This document shows, in pieces, positions 9,440-18,116 of a DNA stretch of 64,000 bases (its first letter is position 1; each line of letters opens with the position of its first letter). The notes beneath the pieces were generated by a model. The model ran no database searches, was not told the DNA's origin, and was given only the letters and a program-made list of their open reading frames with translations. Source of the DNA: Macrococcus bovicus (GTDB lineage: Bacteria; Bacillota; Bacilli; Staphylococcales; Staphylococcaceae); contig NZ_SCWF01000005.1 of assembly GCF_004359575.1 (NCBI RefSeq), forward strand, positions 62,001 to 126,000. Direction: 5' to 3'. The position numbers and the translations under genes were made by a program.

Positions 9440-9882
9440 TGTTCCTCCTTATAAGAAGAATGATAACCACGCTGGCCGCCTATCCACTCTTCCCCGTCTT
9501 CCCAGATTTCCTTCTTCCAGATAGGGACGACTTCCTTAATACGCTCTATCGCATATTCATTTGCGGCATAGCTGTCTTTTCTATGAGGCGAAGATACAGC
9601 GATGACCACAGCGATATCCGAAATATCCAGCGCCCCGATCCGATGGCCGATACTGACAACTGTCCCCGGCCACTTAGCATTGATTTCGTCGCCGATTTCA
9701 GCAAGCTTCTTCTCCGCCATCGGGACATAGGCTTCATAGTGCAGATATTCTGTCCGGATGCCTTTCGTCCATTCACGGACAATACCGACAAAGAGACAGA
9801 CAGCACCCTGTTTCGGATTGACGGTAAACAGACGATAATCATCTGGAATTAATTCGTGTTCTACTACTTCAAACTGCTTCAT
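9436..9882 (-). CDS. moaE: Molybdopterin synthase catalytic subunit
   Basis: Large subunit of the synthase that inserts dithiolene sulfur into precursor Z (cPMP). The 148-residue product contains the conserved core GAVCLFVGIVREWTKG, the LHYEAYVPMAEKKL segment, IGHRIGAL and SSPHRKDSYAA with the catalytic lysine region further on (PIWKKE). An upstream ATG at 9891 sits directly on the AAAGGA ribosome binding site, so the ATG at 9882, spaced 8 bases from it, is taken as start. Confidence 0.95.
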   Translation of the reverse strand: MKQFEVVEHELIPDDYRLFTVNPKQGAVCLFVGIVREWTKGIRTEYLHYEAYVPMAEKKLAEIGDEINAKWPGTVVSIGHRIGALDISDIAVVIAVSSPHRKDSYAANEYAIERIKEVVPIWKKEIWEDGEEWIGGQRGYHSSYKEEQ

Positions 9883-9894
9883 GTGCTTCATCCT

Positions 9895-10335
9895 TTATAT
9901 GAATTGACCGAAATCAGTCAATGAAATATCCTCAGTCTTAATGATGCCTTTAATATTCTTAAGGTCAAGTAATTCATTGTCTTCTGTATCTCTCAGTAAC
10001 ACCAGTTTATCATAGTGTGCCTGCTTATACCCTTCGATTAAGATGACATCAGGCGATGCTGTGATGTCTTCAGCAATGATACGTGCCAGCGGTTTAGGTG
10101 TCGAGAGCTTATGAACATAGTCATAGCCTTCAACAATACTCTCAGCGGCACCGCTTGTCATAAAGGTGATATGGTCTCTTTTCAGTGGGATGTCGATCTC
10201 CTGTCCGGATTTATCACCGTGATGTTTGATGACGCTGACCGTCAGGCCCTTTGCTTGAGCAGCCAGAATCAGCTGATTGATCACCGTCGTTTTGCCGCTC
10301 TTCTTATAACCGACGACTTGCAGTATTTTCACCAT
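9895..10335 (-). CDS. mobB: Molybdopterin-guanine dinucleotide biosynthesis GTPase MobB
   Basis: Small GTP-binding protein (146 residues) that assists MobA. The P-loop is GYKKSGKTTVINQLI, followed by IKHHGD and a Walker-B-like DVILIEGYKQA. It overlaps moeA by 7 bases upstream and lies 12 bases from moaE. Confidence 0.93.
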   Translation of the reverse strand: MVKILQVVGYKKSGKTTVINQLILAAQAKGLTVSVIKHHGDKSGQEIDIPLKRDHITFMTSGAAESIVEGYDYVHKLSTPKPLARIIAEDITASPDVILIEGYKQAHYDKLVLLRDTEDNELLDLKNIKGIIKTEDISLTDFGQFI

Positions 10336-11573
10336 GTACCAGCCACATCCGTCAGACGGGTCACCATGACGTCTACTAAGTCGCCTGCTTTAAAACCTCT
10401 TGTGCCACCCGGCAGAATGATCATACTGTTGCTTCTGGCAATCGCAATGACTGCATTACTCTTATTGAAGCCGGCAGGGCGGACAGTGCCGCTGACCATA
10501 TCCAGTTCTGCACGGATAAAGCGGGTAAAAGGATTCGCTTTCGTGAAATCAGCTGCCAGTCGTGCTTTAATGACGGGCGCATGGACATTCGCTGCCCCCA
10601 TCATTTCTTTCAATGCAGGTTTGACAAATAATTCATAGCCTGAATAGCAGGCGCTCGGGTTTCCTGACAGACCGAAGAGCAGCTGGCTGCCTTTAGCTGC
10701 AACGGTTGTGACACTGCCTGGACGCATGGCCACTTTATTAAATAAGACGTCTGCTGAGAGTGCCGCATAAATGGCAGGCATGAAATCAAAGTCACCGACA
10801 GAGACCCCGCCCGTTGTGATGACAATATCATGCTTGCTGAGTGCTCTTTCAACAATCGCCAGGAGATGCTCATAATGATCTGCTGTGACGCGGTAAGTTT
10901 CAGTGTCCATTTCCATCTCAGCTAAAAGGCCCGCTATCATCGGCCCATTTGAGTTGCGGATCTTTCCGGGTGCCAGTTCTTCATCCGCTGCTGCCAGTTC
11001 GCTCCCTGTTGCGATCAATGCCACAGTCGGTTTTTGTCTGACCTTAACAGACTGATATGAAAAAGTCGCAAGAACTGCAATCACACCGGGCGTAATCTTT
11101 GTGCCAGCAGTCAGAACAACTTCACCCTTCGTACATTCCTCGCCCTGTCTTGAAATATTTTCTCCAGGTTCAAAAGACTTGCGTAAAGTAAAGCCTTCAG
11201 CTGTCTCGACGGTCTGTTCAAGCATGACCACTGCGTCTGCTCCCTCAGGAATCGGCGCGCCTGTCATGATGCGTACCGCTTCATTATCCGATAGCACAGA
11301 CGTACTGACCGATCCTGCTCCGATATGGTCGATCTTCTTGAAAGCAAGACGGTTGTCTCCGCTTGCGCCTGCAGAAGCTGCACTTCTGATGGCGTAGCCA
11401 TCATAAGGCGACTTATCGAACATCGGAATATCATATGCCGCAATGATATCTTCCGCTAGATAGTAGCCGAGACTGTCCTCGATTGAGACATCGATCAGCG
11501 GCATCTTCTGACTCTGATCTATACATCGTTCAATGGCCGCCTGCACATTGAGGGGCGTTCTTTTTTCCAGCAT
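10329..11573 (-). CDS. moeA: Molybdopterin molybdenumtransferase
   Basis: Inserts molybdate into adenylylated molybdopterin. Typical MoeA marks: DIPMFDKSPYDGYAIRS near the N-terminus, GAPIPEGADAVVMLE, the MoCF domain ALIATGSEL and ITTGGVSVGDFDF, and LLFGLSGNPSACYSGYELF. The ATG at 11579 lies against the GTGGG ribosome binding site; the ATG two codons later (11573) has better spacing and gives the N-terminus MLEKRTP that matches the family. First gene of the moeA-mobB-moaE-moaD-mobA-moaA operon, divergent from moaC across about 60 bases. Confidence 0.95.
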   Translation of the reverse strand: MLEKRTPLNVQAAIERCIDQSQKMPLIDVSIEDSLGYYLAEDIIAAYDIPMFDKSPYDGYAIRSAASAGASGDNRLAFKKIDHIGAGSVSTSVLSDNEAVRIMTGAPIPEGADAVVMLEQTVETAEGFTLRKSFEPGENISRQGEECTKGEVVLTAGTKITPGVIAVLATFSYQSVKVRQKPTVALIATGSELAAADEELAPGKIRNSNGPMIAGLLAEMEMDTETYRVTADHYEHLLAIVERALSKHDIVITTGGVSVGDFDFMPAIYAALSADVLFNKVAMRPGSVTTVAAKGSQLLFGLSGNPSACYSGYELFVKPALKEMMGAANVHAPVIKARLAADFTKANPFTRFIRAELDMVSGTVRPAGFNKSNAVIAIARSNSMIILPGGTRGFKAGDLVDVMVTRLTDVAGTW

Positions 11574-11632
11574 GGTCATCCCACTTTCTCTACTGATAAG
11601 CTATAATAAGTATAAATGAAAGGGTGAAGCGA

Positions 11633-12112
11633 ATGAATCAATTAACACATTTCAACGAAGAAGGACGGGCCCGTATGGTCGATGTCTCTGATAAAGAAGT
11701 GACCACCAGAACAGCCACCGCCATCAGCTCCATTGAAGTCAATGAGGTCATCTACCAGCAGATTACCAACCATACCGCTAAAAAAGGTGACGTTCTCGCC
11801 GTAGCACAAGTGGCCGGTATTATGGCTGCCAAAGATACATCCCGCATCATCCCGATGTGTCATCCATTAAGCTTGAGCGGCATCGATATTTCCTTCAGCT
11901 GGCAGCTCTCAGATGACCGCTACACTCTGCAGATTGCCTGCACTGTCAAAACGAAAGGGCTGACAGGCGTTGAGATGGAGGCTCTGACCGGTGCTTCTGT
12001 TACTGCCCTGACAGTCTATGACATGACAAAGGCAGTCGATAAAGGCATGGTCATCGGGCCGACCTACCTGCAGTCCAAGTCCGGCGGTAAAAATGGTGAC
12101 TTCAGTCGCTGA
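11633..12112 (+). CDS. moaC: Cyclic pyranopterin monophosphate synthase
   Basis: Works after MoaA, converting 3',8-cyclo-dihydro-GTP to cPMP. Family signatures seen: [16 protein letters not shown], the [16 protein letters not shown] motif, [14 protein letters not shown] and [18 protein letters not shown] at 11624 could be read as start, but AAAGGG overlaps it and is correctly spaced for the ATG at 11633. Reads divergently from moeA and convergently with moaB, an inversion that breaks up an otherwise single-strand Moco cluster. Confidence 0.95.
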   Translation: MNQLTHFNEEGRARMVDVSDKEVTTRTATAISSIEVNEVIYQQITNHTAKKGDVLAVAQVAGIMAAKDTSRIIPMCHPLSLSGIDISFSWQLSDDRYTLQIACTVKTKGLTGVEMEALTGASVTALTVYDMTKAVDKGMVIGPTYLQSKSGGKNGDFSR

Positions 12113-12598
12113 CTATTTATTCAGCTCATGCACAATGTGAAAGACCTCTTGTGTGATGAGCTTTTTCATTGCCAGATTCACTGCTCCGACAGACCCCGGT
12201 ATCGAGAAGACGACTGTCTGGTCTTTCGTACCGCAGAAGGCGCGGGACAGCATCGCTCTTGTCCCGACGTCTTCTGTATAGCTTAAGTAGCGGAAAATCT
12301 CTCCGAAACCTTCCATCTCCTTATCTACCAGGGGTCGTACAGCTTCTATCGTGACATCACGCCGAGCGACACCCGTCCCCCCTGTTGTAATGATGACATC
12401 TACTTGACTCAGTGCTGTAGTGACAGCTGACTGAATCGCCTTAAAGTCATCTCTGACAATTTGATAGCTCGCTACTTCTATCCGGCAGTCATCCAGGTGT
12501 TCCATGACAGCTCGTCCGCCTTTATCCGTCGCTTCTGTCCGGGTATCACTGATCGTAATGACAGCGGCTTTGATCTCTCTATAATCATTAGTATGCAT
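12113..12598 (-). CDS. moaB: Molybdopterin adenylyltransferase-like MoaB
   Basis: MoCF-domain protein of 161 residues, the MoaB branch that adenylylates molybdopterin. Motifs: [17 protein letters not shown] at the N-terminus and the nucleotide-binding [21 protein letters not shown] longer frame reaches 12727, but that stretch is the end of the MoeB-like gene; the ATG at 12598 has a good AGGAGA site. It starts 11 bases before the MoeB-like stop codon, so the two are coupled. Ends back to back with moaC. Confidence 0.93.
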   Translation of the reverse strand: MHTNDYREIKAAVITISDTRTEATDKGGRAVMEHLDDCRIEVASYQIVRDDFKAIQSAVTTALSQVDVIITTGGTGVARRDVTIEAVRPLVDKEMEGFGEIFRYLSYTEDVGTRAMLSRAFCGTKDQTVVFSIPGSVGAVNLAMKKLITQEVFHIVHELNK

Positions 12599-12608
12599 GA
12601 TGAATCTC

Positions 12609-13604
12609 CTATCCGAATAATTGATAATACACCTTCTGGCCTTCAGCGACCGTTTTAACGTCATGGACCAGAAGTCGTCCACCTTTGAACCAGATGACCG
12701 GCTTATCATTGACAAAGAAACGCACAAAGTAAGGGGTCTCCTGGTAGTTGATGTTCAGCGTGGATAGAAACGTCGTCAGCTGAGTGAACTCAGTGACCGG
12801 TGAGGCAAATTGTACAGTGTCACGACCACAGAGCATCGTCTGTATCGTTCTCGTCTCTAAATGTGGATAGGTCGGGTTCGCACCGCAAGTCTCACATATC
12901 ATCTCGCTCATCCGACTGAACTTCATGGCACTGTGTTCAAGCGTCCATACATCACCGAATATAAGGCGCGGGTCAACCGGTTCTTCCGCCAGAATCTTTA
13001 AGGCATACATCGCCTGAAAGCTTGTCGCCAGGCTGACAGCAGGTTCGATGACACCGACCGTATCACATGTCCGGTTCATCACCGGCAAGCGTCCCATGAC
13101 ACACCTGAAACAAGGCGTCACATCCGGAATAAACGGACACGCTGCATAAGTTGATTCTACGCAGGCACCGTATATCCACGGAATCTGATAGCGGTAACTG
13201 AAATCATTCAATGTGAGTCGTACATCGAAGTTGTCACTGCCATCAATCAGCAGGTCACATGCTGAAAACGCCGCTTCTAGAAGCGGCGCATCGCAATGTT
13301 CAATATAAGTCTCTATTTGAAGATCTGCTCTGATTCTCAGCAGCTCATCTCGTGCCGCTATGACTTTCGGCGTCAGGTCTGTCGCATGCTGTTCAGTGAA
13401 AAGCGTCTGGCGCTGCAAGTTGGATATTTCCACATAATCCCGGTCGACGAGAATCAGTTTCTTGACGCCGGCCCGGGCCAAGGTGTTCGCTGTATGGGTA
13501 CCTAGGGCACCGATACCGATGATGCCGACAGTCTTTTCCGTGATTGATGTCTGTCCGCGAGAACCTATTCCTTTAAATTTTTCCTGTCTGTCATAGCGTT
13601 TCAT
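12609..13604 (-). CDS. moeB: MoeB/ThiF-family sulfur-carrier adenylyltransferase
   Basis: E1-like enzyme of 331 residues that activates the C-terminal glycine of MoaD (or ThiS) with ATP. It has the glycine-rich loop IIGIGALGTHTANTLARAG, the conserved ISNLQRQTLF, the DGSDNFDVRLTLND segment and two Cys pairs for zinc (CFRC and CETC). A C-terminal domain of about 70 residues is too short and lacks a catalytic Cys for a rhodanese. Position in the Moco cluster points to MoaD as partner; ThiS cannot be excluded. Confidence 0.88.
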   Translation of the reverse strand: MKRYDRQEKFKGIGSRGQTSITEKTVGIIGIGALGTHTANTLARAGVKKLILVDRDYVEISNLQRQTLFTEQHATDLTPKVIAARDELLRIRADLQIETYIEHCDAPLLEAAFSACDLLIDGSDNFDVRLTLNDFSYRYQIPWIYGACVESTYAACPFIPDVTPCFRCVMGRLPVMNRTCDTVGVIEPAVSLATSFQAMYALKILAEEPVDPRLIFGDVWTLEHSAMKFSRMSEMICETCGANPTYPHLETRTIQTMLCGRDTVQFASPVTEFTQLTTFLSTLNINYQETPYFVRFFVNDKPVIWFKGGRLLVHDVKTVAEGQKVYYQLFG

Positions 13605-13606
13605 AT

Positions 13607-13768
13607 TTAAACCCTCTGTTCTTTTTTATCCATCCACATCCTAGTCAGTAAAGCTATTATACCAAACAATGCCAGGAAGAAGAAAGCAAGCTTGTTCGTA
13701 CCCAATACCCCGGTCACCGTTATGAGGCCAGGCGGCGGACTGTATTCATGTTCATTCTCTCTAAAGAC
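13607..13768 (-). pseudogene. Possible gene remnant or small membrane peptide
   Basis: A minus-strand frame of 53 codons has no ATG and is preceded by a stop. Its sequence is protein-like: an acidic stretch, PPPG, one clear transmembrane helix (LAFFFLALFGIIALLT) and a charged tail (MWMDKKEQRV). No ribosome binding site precedes the only internal GTG. It could be the surviving C-terminus of a membrane protein, or chance. No family recognised. Confidence 0.3.
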
Positions 13769-13891
13769 CTATCAGACTAAGGAGCTCACTGTCATATTGA
13801 ATCTGCTGAAATGAAGAAGAGGTGACAGTGCGGCTGTGGAGTATAACCCCTCCTACTCATGTATAATAATCATATAAAGGGGGCTCTTCAT

Positions 13892-14677
13892 TTGCCTGAG
13901 GATATTACTTTCAATCAGCCAATTATCAAGTATCAGAACGGTGCATTTATAGATCAAAGCGACAATATTGCAACCGAGTTTCCTCTGACACTCTATATCA
14001 ACCAGCAGGAATTCGCGACCATCGTCTGCAGTCCGACCCACCTCGAAGAACTCGTTCTCGGTTTTCTCGCATCTGAAGGTGTCATTTTCAGACAAGGAGA
14101 TATTCAGAACATTCATCTTGATGACAGCAAAGGATTCTGTCATATCACGCTGAACCGTGAAATTGAACAGCATTCCGGCCAGTATACGAAGCGCATGATC
14201 AGTTCGTGCTGCGGGAAAAGCCGGCAGTTCTATTTCGTCAATGATGCCGCTACTTCAAAAGTGTCAATGACAGAGACGAAGATTACGGCGGCGGAAATCT
14301 TCAGCATGATGGCGGCGTTACAGGAGCAGAGCACAGACTTCAAGCAGACAGGGGGCCTGCATAATGCAGCCATCAGTGACGGTAAGAATTTCTATATCCA
14401 CCGCTCAGATATCGGACGTCATAACGCGCTCGACAAACTGTTTGGCTACTGTATTAAACAGCGTATACCTATTCGCGATAAAGTCCTTATCTTCTCCGGA
14501 CGTATTTCCTCGGAAATCCTGATCAAAGCCTCCAAAATTGGAGTAGGCATTATTCTCTCCAAATCAGCACCGACAGATCTGGCCATCAAGCTCGCAGATG
14601 ACTTGAATATCACAGCGGTCGGTTTTATCAGAAATGAATCTTTCAATATTTACAGTCACCCGGAGCGCATCATCTAA
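13892..14677 (+). CDS. fdhD: Formate dehydrogenase accessory sulfurtransferase
   Basis: FdhD passes sulfur from a cysteine desulfurase to the Moco of formate dehydrogenase. The conserved cysteine motif SSCCGKSR, TGGLHNAA, IGRHNALDKL and GRISSEILIKA segments are present over about 261 residues. The frame opens at an ATG at 13859, but that codon overlaps a TATAAT box; AAAGGGGG lies 8 bases before the TTG at 13892, which also matches where staphylococcal FdhD begins. Its presence next to the moa genes implies a Moco-dependent formate dehydrogenase elsewhere in the genome. Confidence 0.93.
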   Translation: MPEDITFNQPIIKYQNGAFIDQSDNIATEFPLTLYINQQEFATIVCSPTHLEELVLGFLASEGVIFRQGDIQNIHLDDSKGFCHITLNREIEQHSGQYTKRMISSCCGKSRQFYFVNDAATSKVSMTETKITAAEIFSMMAALQEQSTDFKQTGGLHNAAISDGKNFYIHRSDIGRHNALDKLFGYCIKQRIPIRDKVLIFSGRISSEILIKASKIGVGIILSKSAPTDLAIKLADDLNITAVGFIRNESFNIYSHPERII

Positions 14678-14707
14678 AAAAGCTCGAGCTATTCAGCTCG
14701 AGCTTTT
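14678..14707. terminator. Bidirectional terminator between fdhD and GNAT gene
   Basis: Thirteen-bp stem (14678-14690 with 14695-14707) with an ATTC loop, A-rich on one side and T-rich on the other. Confidence 0.85.
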
Positions 14708-15433
14708 AACTTTCAATAGTTCGTATCGTTCACTGATTTTACGATAACCCTGACGTTCGTACATCTCTTTTGGCGTATCATTGCCATCTGCTATCAGAAT
14801 AAGAGATTGACCGTAATCAAGCACTTTCTCCTGCAAGGCGGTCCCTATTCCTTTTCCCCTCGCTGTCTCCAGTACGTAAAAATCATCCAGTTCAATTAAA
14901 TCTCCGTGCAGTATCGCTTCTAATTTTCCGACCGGCTGCCCATGATCATAAGCCACCAGCTGAATCACAGAATCATCAGCACGGTCAGCTGTATGCATCT
15001 CAGTTTTGAGGTCAGCAAACTCCTCACCGTACTCCCTCTCGCCTACGCGGCAGACAGTAAGAAAGTCTTTGAACGTCTGATCATCCCCTACTATCCTTAC
15101 TTCTCCTGCCCGCTTGCCGAGTGTCAGCTCCTCTGTCTGATAAAGTTCCATCTTCTCAGTGGTATACCCTGAAGCTTCAGCATAATCTTTCAGGTCCTGA
15201 GGCAGCGGTTCATTTTCAGGAAAGATAAACAATAGGTGCTGCTGCCCATGCCGCTCATGAAAATCCGACTGCATTTTCTCGTCTTCCTTAAATGTTTCAA
15301 GTGAGGGCATGACTTTATACTCAAAGTAATTGGAGTAGTAACGAATCAGCTGACTTGGTGTATGAAAATGGGTATAGCGCGTATTCTCGCTGTAAAATTC
15401 TGCGACTTGTTTTGTATCTTTAAAAGAAACCAT
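14693..15433 (-). CDS. GNAT-family N-acetyltransferase
   Basis: Protein of 246 residues. The C-terminal half is a GNAT fold: DDFYVLETARGKGIGTALQEKVL carries the acetyl-CoA loop (R-x-x-G-x-G/A) and is followed by LILIADGNDTPKEMYERQGYRK. The first 100 residues are a less conserved extension. The start at 15433 has AAAGGGG spaced 8 bases; a longer frame to 15514 would run into bioY. Substrate unknown. Confidence 0.8.
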   Translation of the reverse strand: MVSFKDTKQVAEFYSENTRYTHFHTPSQLIRYYSNYFEYKVMPSLETFKEDEKMQSDFHERHGQQHLLFIFPENEPLPQDLKDYAEASGYTTEKMELYQTEELTLGKRAGEVRIVGDDQTFKDFLTVCRVGEREYGEEFADLKTEMHTADRADDSVIQLVAYDHGQPVGKLEAILHGDLIELDDFYVLETARGKGIGTALQEKVLDYGQSLILIADGNDTPKEMYERQGYRKISERYELLKVKSSS

Positions 15434-15455
15434 CCTATCATCCCCTTTAAGAGAA

Positions 15456-15998
15456 TTATAGCGTATTTTTGATGGACGGAATATTTCGTAGACGGACTGC
15501 CAGAATGGCTGCAATCAATCCTTTGATAAGGTCTCCCGGAATAAAAACAATGACTGTTTTTAAGGCTTTGATAATCGGCATATGCAGATTAAAGGCCATA
15601 AAAATCCCGCCGATTAAATTACAGAGCACTGCCCCGATGAGACCATTGATCAGAAAAATCTGCCAGATATTCAGATTCTGAAACTGGCGTTCAGTCAGTA
15701 AGCCAATCAAATAGGCAACCAGCGGGAATGATAAAATATAGCCACCAGTCGGTCCAAAGAATAAACCAAATCCACCATGTCCACCTGATAACAGCGGCAG
15801 TCCCAGTGCAATTAAAATCACAAACAATAAGACGCTTAAACCTCCGCGCTTACTGCCGAGTAAACAGCCTGCTAAGATATAGCCTAAGTTCTGAAAAGTA
15901 AAAGGTACACCGATTCCTAAATTAATGGCCGGCAGCAAACCGAGCACTGCAATAAGTGCGGTGAACATCGCAATAATAACTAGATCTTTCGTCTTCAT
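15456..15998 (-). CDS. bioY: Biotin transporter S component BioY
   Basis: Six-helix substrate-binding membrane subunit of an energy-coupling factor transporter for biotin, 180 residues. The signature FTFQNLGYILAGCLLGSKRGGLSVLLFV and PTGGYILSFPLVAYLIG are characteristic. The TTG at 16004 is too close to the AAAGGAG site, so the ATG at 15998 is chosen. It needs a shared EcfAAT module, which is encoded elsewhere. A BirA-type operator lies in its promoter. Confidence 0.93.
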   Translation of the reverse strand: MKTKDLVIIAMFTALIAVLGLLPAINLGIGVPFTFQNLGYILAGCLLGSKRGGLSVLLFVILIALGLPLLSGGHGGFGLFFGPTGGYILSFPLVAYLIGLLTERQFQNLNIWQIFLINGLIGAVLCNLIGGIFMAFNLHMPIIKALKTVIVFIPGDLIKGLIAAILAVRLRNIPSIKNTL

Positions 15999-16035
15999 CT
16001 TCAATCTCCTTTCGACAATAAACTGATTATAACTG

Positions 16036-16069
16036 AATTGTTAACCGTTTAAAATATAAAGTTTACATT
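16036..16069 (-). promoter_or_regulatory. BirA-type operator in the bioY promoter
   Basis: AATTGTTAACC (16036-16046) and the degenerate inverted half AGTTTACATT (16060-16069) are 13 bases apart, the layout of Firmicute BirA operators (ATTGTTAAC ... GTTAACAAT). On the minus strand a TATAAT box follows one half-site. This predicts biotin-dependent repression of bioY. Confidence 0.7.
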
Positions 16070-16074
16070 AGCAG

Positions 16075-16103
16075 CAAAAAAAGGTGCACCATCAGTGCAC
16101 CTT
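16075..16103 (-). terminator. Terminator of the iron-hydroxamate lipoprotein gene
   Basis: Stem AAGGTGCAC / GTGCACCTT (16081-16089, 16095-16103) with a T run on the minus strand. Confidence 0.85.
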
Positions 16104-16107
16104 CCTC

Positions 16108-17028
16108 TTATTTCAGTTTCAATAATTCTTCTTTCAGTACTTTGCGCTGATACTCCAATGAAATCGGATCATTGAACCAGAAATCCTCTGCATCGTATTG
16201 CACGACACGATTATTTTTCACAGCGTCCATGTTTTTCCAGACATTCGATTGGACAACACTGTTCGCATCTTTACCTGCATCACTAGAGTAAAGTACGACG
16301 TCACCTGCATATTTACTGATATCTTCTGCTGAAATCTTCTTCCAGCCTGTCGGTTTAACGTCCTTCACAACATCTTCCTGCATCTTCAGTCCAAATGCCT
16401 GATAGATGATTTCAGAACCACGTCCCCAGTTATCACCATATGCATAAATCTCTTTTTGGAAGAACTGATAAATGGTATAAGTTAAATCTTCGCCTAGCTT
16501 AGCTTTAATTTCTTTGCCGTCCTTCGCTGTTTCTTCTTTCCATTTATCAACGAATGCTTTCGCTTCTTTTTCTTTACTGACGATTTTGCCGAGTTCCTCG
16601 TGAATCTGCAGATAGTTATGTTTTGCATAGGATACAGGAATGGTCGGTGCAATCTTCGCATATTTTGAATTATTTTTATCTGTATCAAATGAGATGATTA
16701 AATCCGGTTTTAAAGTTGCTACTTTTTCAACATCTCCTGCACCTAATTTTTCAACACCTTTTAATTTTGGTGCCAGGATTTCTGACTGGAATGCATATTC
16801 ATCGACACCTACTGGTTTAACGCCTAGATCCAGTAGGTTACCTGTATAGCTTGCCCCCATCAGTACAATACGTTTCGGCTCAGCAGGAATCTTGATTGTT
16901 TTGCCATTATCTAATTTATAGTCAACTGTACTGCTTTTCTTTGTATCCTCTGCTTTCTTATCTGCATGATTGCCACATGCAGCAAGTGTTAATAAGCATG
17001 CGATCAAAACGAATAACCACTTTTTCAT
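16108..17028 (-). CDS. fhuD: Iron(III)-hydroxamate ABC transporter substrate-binding lipoprotein
   Basis: Extracellular lipoprotein of 306 residues with a signal peptide ending in the lipobox LAAC (LLTLAACGN). It follows staphylococcal FhuD1/FhuD2 throughout: DGKTIKIPAEPKRIV, GAGDVEKVATLKPDLII, EETAKDGKEIKAKLG, YGDNWGRGSEIIYQAFGLKMQ and the C-terminal FWFNDPISLEYQRK. It would capture hydroxamate siderophores and hand them to a permease. No permease or ATPase gene lies nearby, so it is an orphan receptor, as FhuD1/D2 are in S. aureus. A Fur-type box precedes it. Confidence 0.9.
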   Translation of the reverse strand: MKKWLFVLIACLLTLAACGNHADKKAEDTKKSSTVDYKLDNGKTIKIPAEPKRIVLMGASYTGNLLDLGVKPVGVDEYAFQSEILAPKLKGVEKLGAGDVEKVATLKPDLIISFDTDKNNSKYAKIAPTIPVSYAKHNYLQIHEELGKIVSKEKEAKAFVDKWKEETAKDGKEIKAKLGEDLTYTIYQFFQKEIYAYGDNWGRGSEIIYQAFGLKMQEDVVKDVKPTGWKKISAEDISKYAGDVVLYSSDAGKDANSVVQSNVWKNMDAVKNNRVVQYDAEDFWFNDPISLEYQRKVLKEELLKLK

Positions 17029-17043
17029 TGTTCTCCTCCTAAT

Positions 17044-17058
17044 TGAGATTCATTCTCA
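17044..17058 (-). promoter_or_regulatory. Fur-type box upstream of fhuD
   Basis: TGAGATTCATTCTCA is a 7-1-7 inverted repeat with one mismatch, matching the Bacillus-type Fur/PerR-family core TGATAATNATTATCA, placed 16 bases upstream of the start codon. Iron repression is the expected outcome. Confidence 0.75.
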
Positions 17059-17156
17059 TCAATAATACAAAACTAATCATACCTGTATCCATCCGTTCGT
17101 GCAACATTTTTATGAATAAAATTAAAAGAGCACTGCGCGAAGGCCGTACTCTCAGA

Positions 17157-17447
17157 TTAATGATAAGTAAAAAAGTCCATATATATGATAGTCGCTGCGA
17201 TATATTGAATAATCACGAAAGCATAGCTCCACTGTAGCCAGTATCTAGCGTTGTCAGGCGTACGCCAGCCCGGGAAAAGACGCTCGAGCAAGCCCACCTG
17301 GACCAAATATAAGCCGATGCCAAGTGGTAAGGCCCATGCTATCAGGGCCGCTGTCTTCTGATGGGTGACACGCAAAATAGTGTAACCAATATAGCACTGA
17401 CAGAGGAGAATGATGACGGAGAGAAAAGCAGTCTGAATATCTATCAT
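17157..17447 (-). CDS. Small membrane protein, partner of DUF1361 protein
   Basis: Product of 96 residues with three hydrophobic segments (IDIQTAFLSVIILLCQCYIG, ALIAWALPLGIGLYLVQVGL, YAFVIIQYIAATIIYMDFF). The ATG at 17447 overlaps the stop of the upstream DUF1361 gene by four bases, so the two are co-translated. No family recognised; a two-gene membrane unit of unknown function. Confidence 0.65.
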   Translation of the reverse strand: MIDIQTAFLSVIILLCQCYIGYTILRVTHQKTAALIAWALPLGIGLYLVQVGLLERLFPGWRTPDNARYWLQWSYAFVIIQYIAATIIYMDFFTYH

Positions 17448-18058
17448 ATTTTTCTCACGCCCTTCACCATCAGTATAAGCAGGGCCTGAAGTCCTGTGAT
17501 CAGTGCCATCCATACTATCGCATCCTTATTCACAGCGTTCAGCGTATCAACCACAACCTGCAGCGGATGGGTCAGAATATGTACCGAATGAAAACGCAAG
17601 AAGCGACCAATAAAAATGCCCGCACTCGTCAATACCATAAACATGAACATCGTGCATCCTCGGAGCAGTCGATCTGAAACCAGTCGATACAACGTAAAAA
17701 TGACCTGGATATAAAAATATAAGCTGAGCATCACACCTGCTAACAGATAGGTAAAATCAATCCATTCAGTCAAAATTAATTTCTTAAGAAAATCAAATGG
17801 GTAGAGATTGAAGTGAATCAAATCCGTCACCACATAAAAGATATTCGGGGCCAGCAGTATGAACACCAGTGACACCATTAAGAACAGTGGCCATTCTCTT
17901 CTGCTATGCGGTTTAAAGAGTGGAAGCAACTGGCTGATTTCATAAGGGATGAAAGCTAAAATCAAATTCTGCACCATAAATAGATAATGGGTAGGAATGA
18001 TAAATGAAACCATCAGGTATAATACAAAACACAAGCGACCGATATTTCGGCTGTACAT
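17444..18058 (-). CDS. DUF1361-family membrane protein
   Basis: Polytopic membrane protein of 204 residues with about six helices. The segment IFYVVTDLIHFN after LLAPN is the mark of DUF1361 (proline/asparagine followed by TDLIH). The function of this family is not established. GAGGG lies before the ATG. It is followed directly by a coupled small membrane protein, a pairing worth noting because DUF1361 genes are usually described singly. Confidence 0.75.
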   Translation of the reverse strand: MYSRNIGRLCFVLYLMVSFIIPTHYLFMVQNLILAFIPYEISQLLPLFKPHSRREWPLFLMVSLVFILLAPNIFYVVTDLIHFNLYPFDFLKKLILTEWIDFTYLLAGVMLSLYFYIQVIFTLYRLVSDRLLRGCTMFMFMVLTSAGIFIGRFLRFHSVHILTHPLQVVVDTLNAVNKDAIVWMALITGLQALLILMVKGVRKI

Positions 18059-18116
18059 CAGAAACCCTCAATTCTCTTACAGTTTTGAATCCTCATTCTA
18101 CAATAAAACTAAGATA

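Noticed and set aside
11574..11632. Moco riboswitch upstream of moeA or moaC
   Set aside because: The divergent gap is only about 60 bases, too short for the aptamer, and no matching fold was seen.
12599..12727. N-terminal extension of moaB
   Set aside because: It is the antisense-free same-strand overlap with the end of the MoeB-like gene; MoaB family length and the AGGAGA site support 12598.
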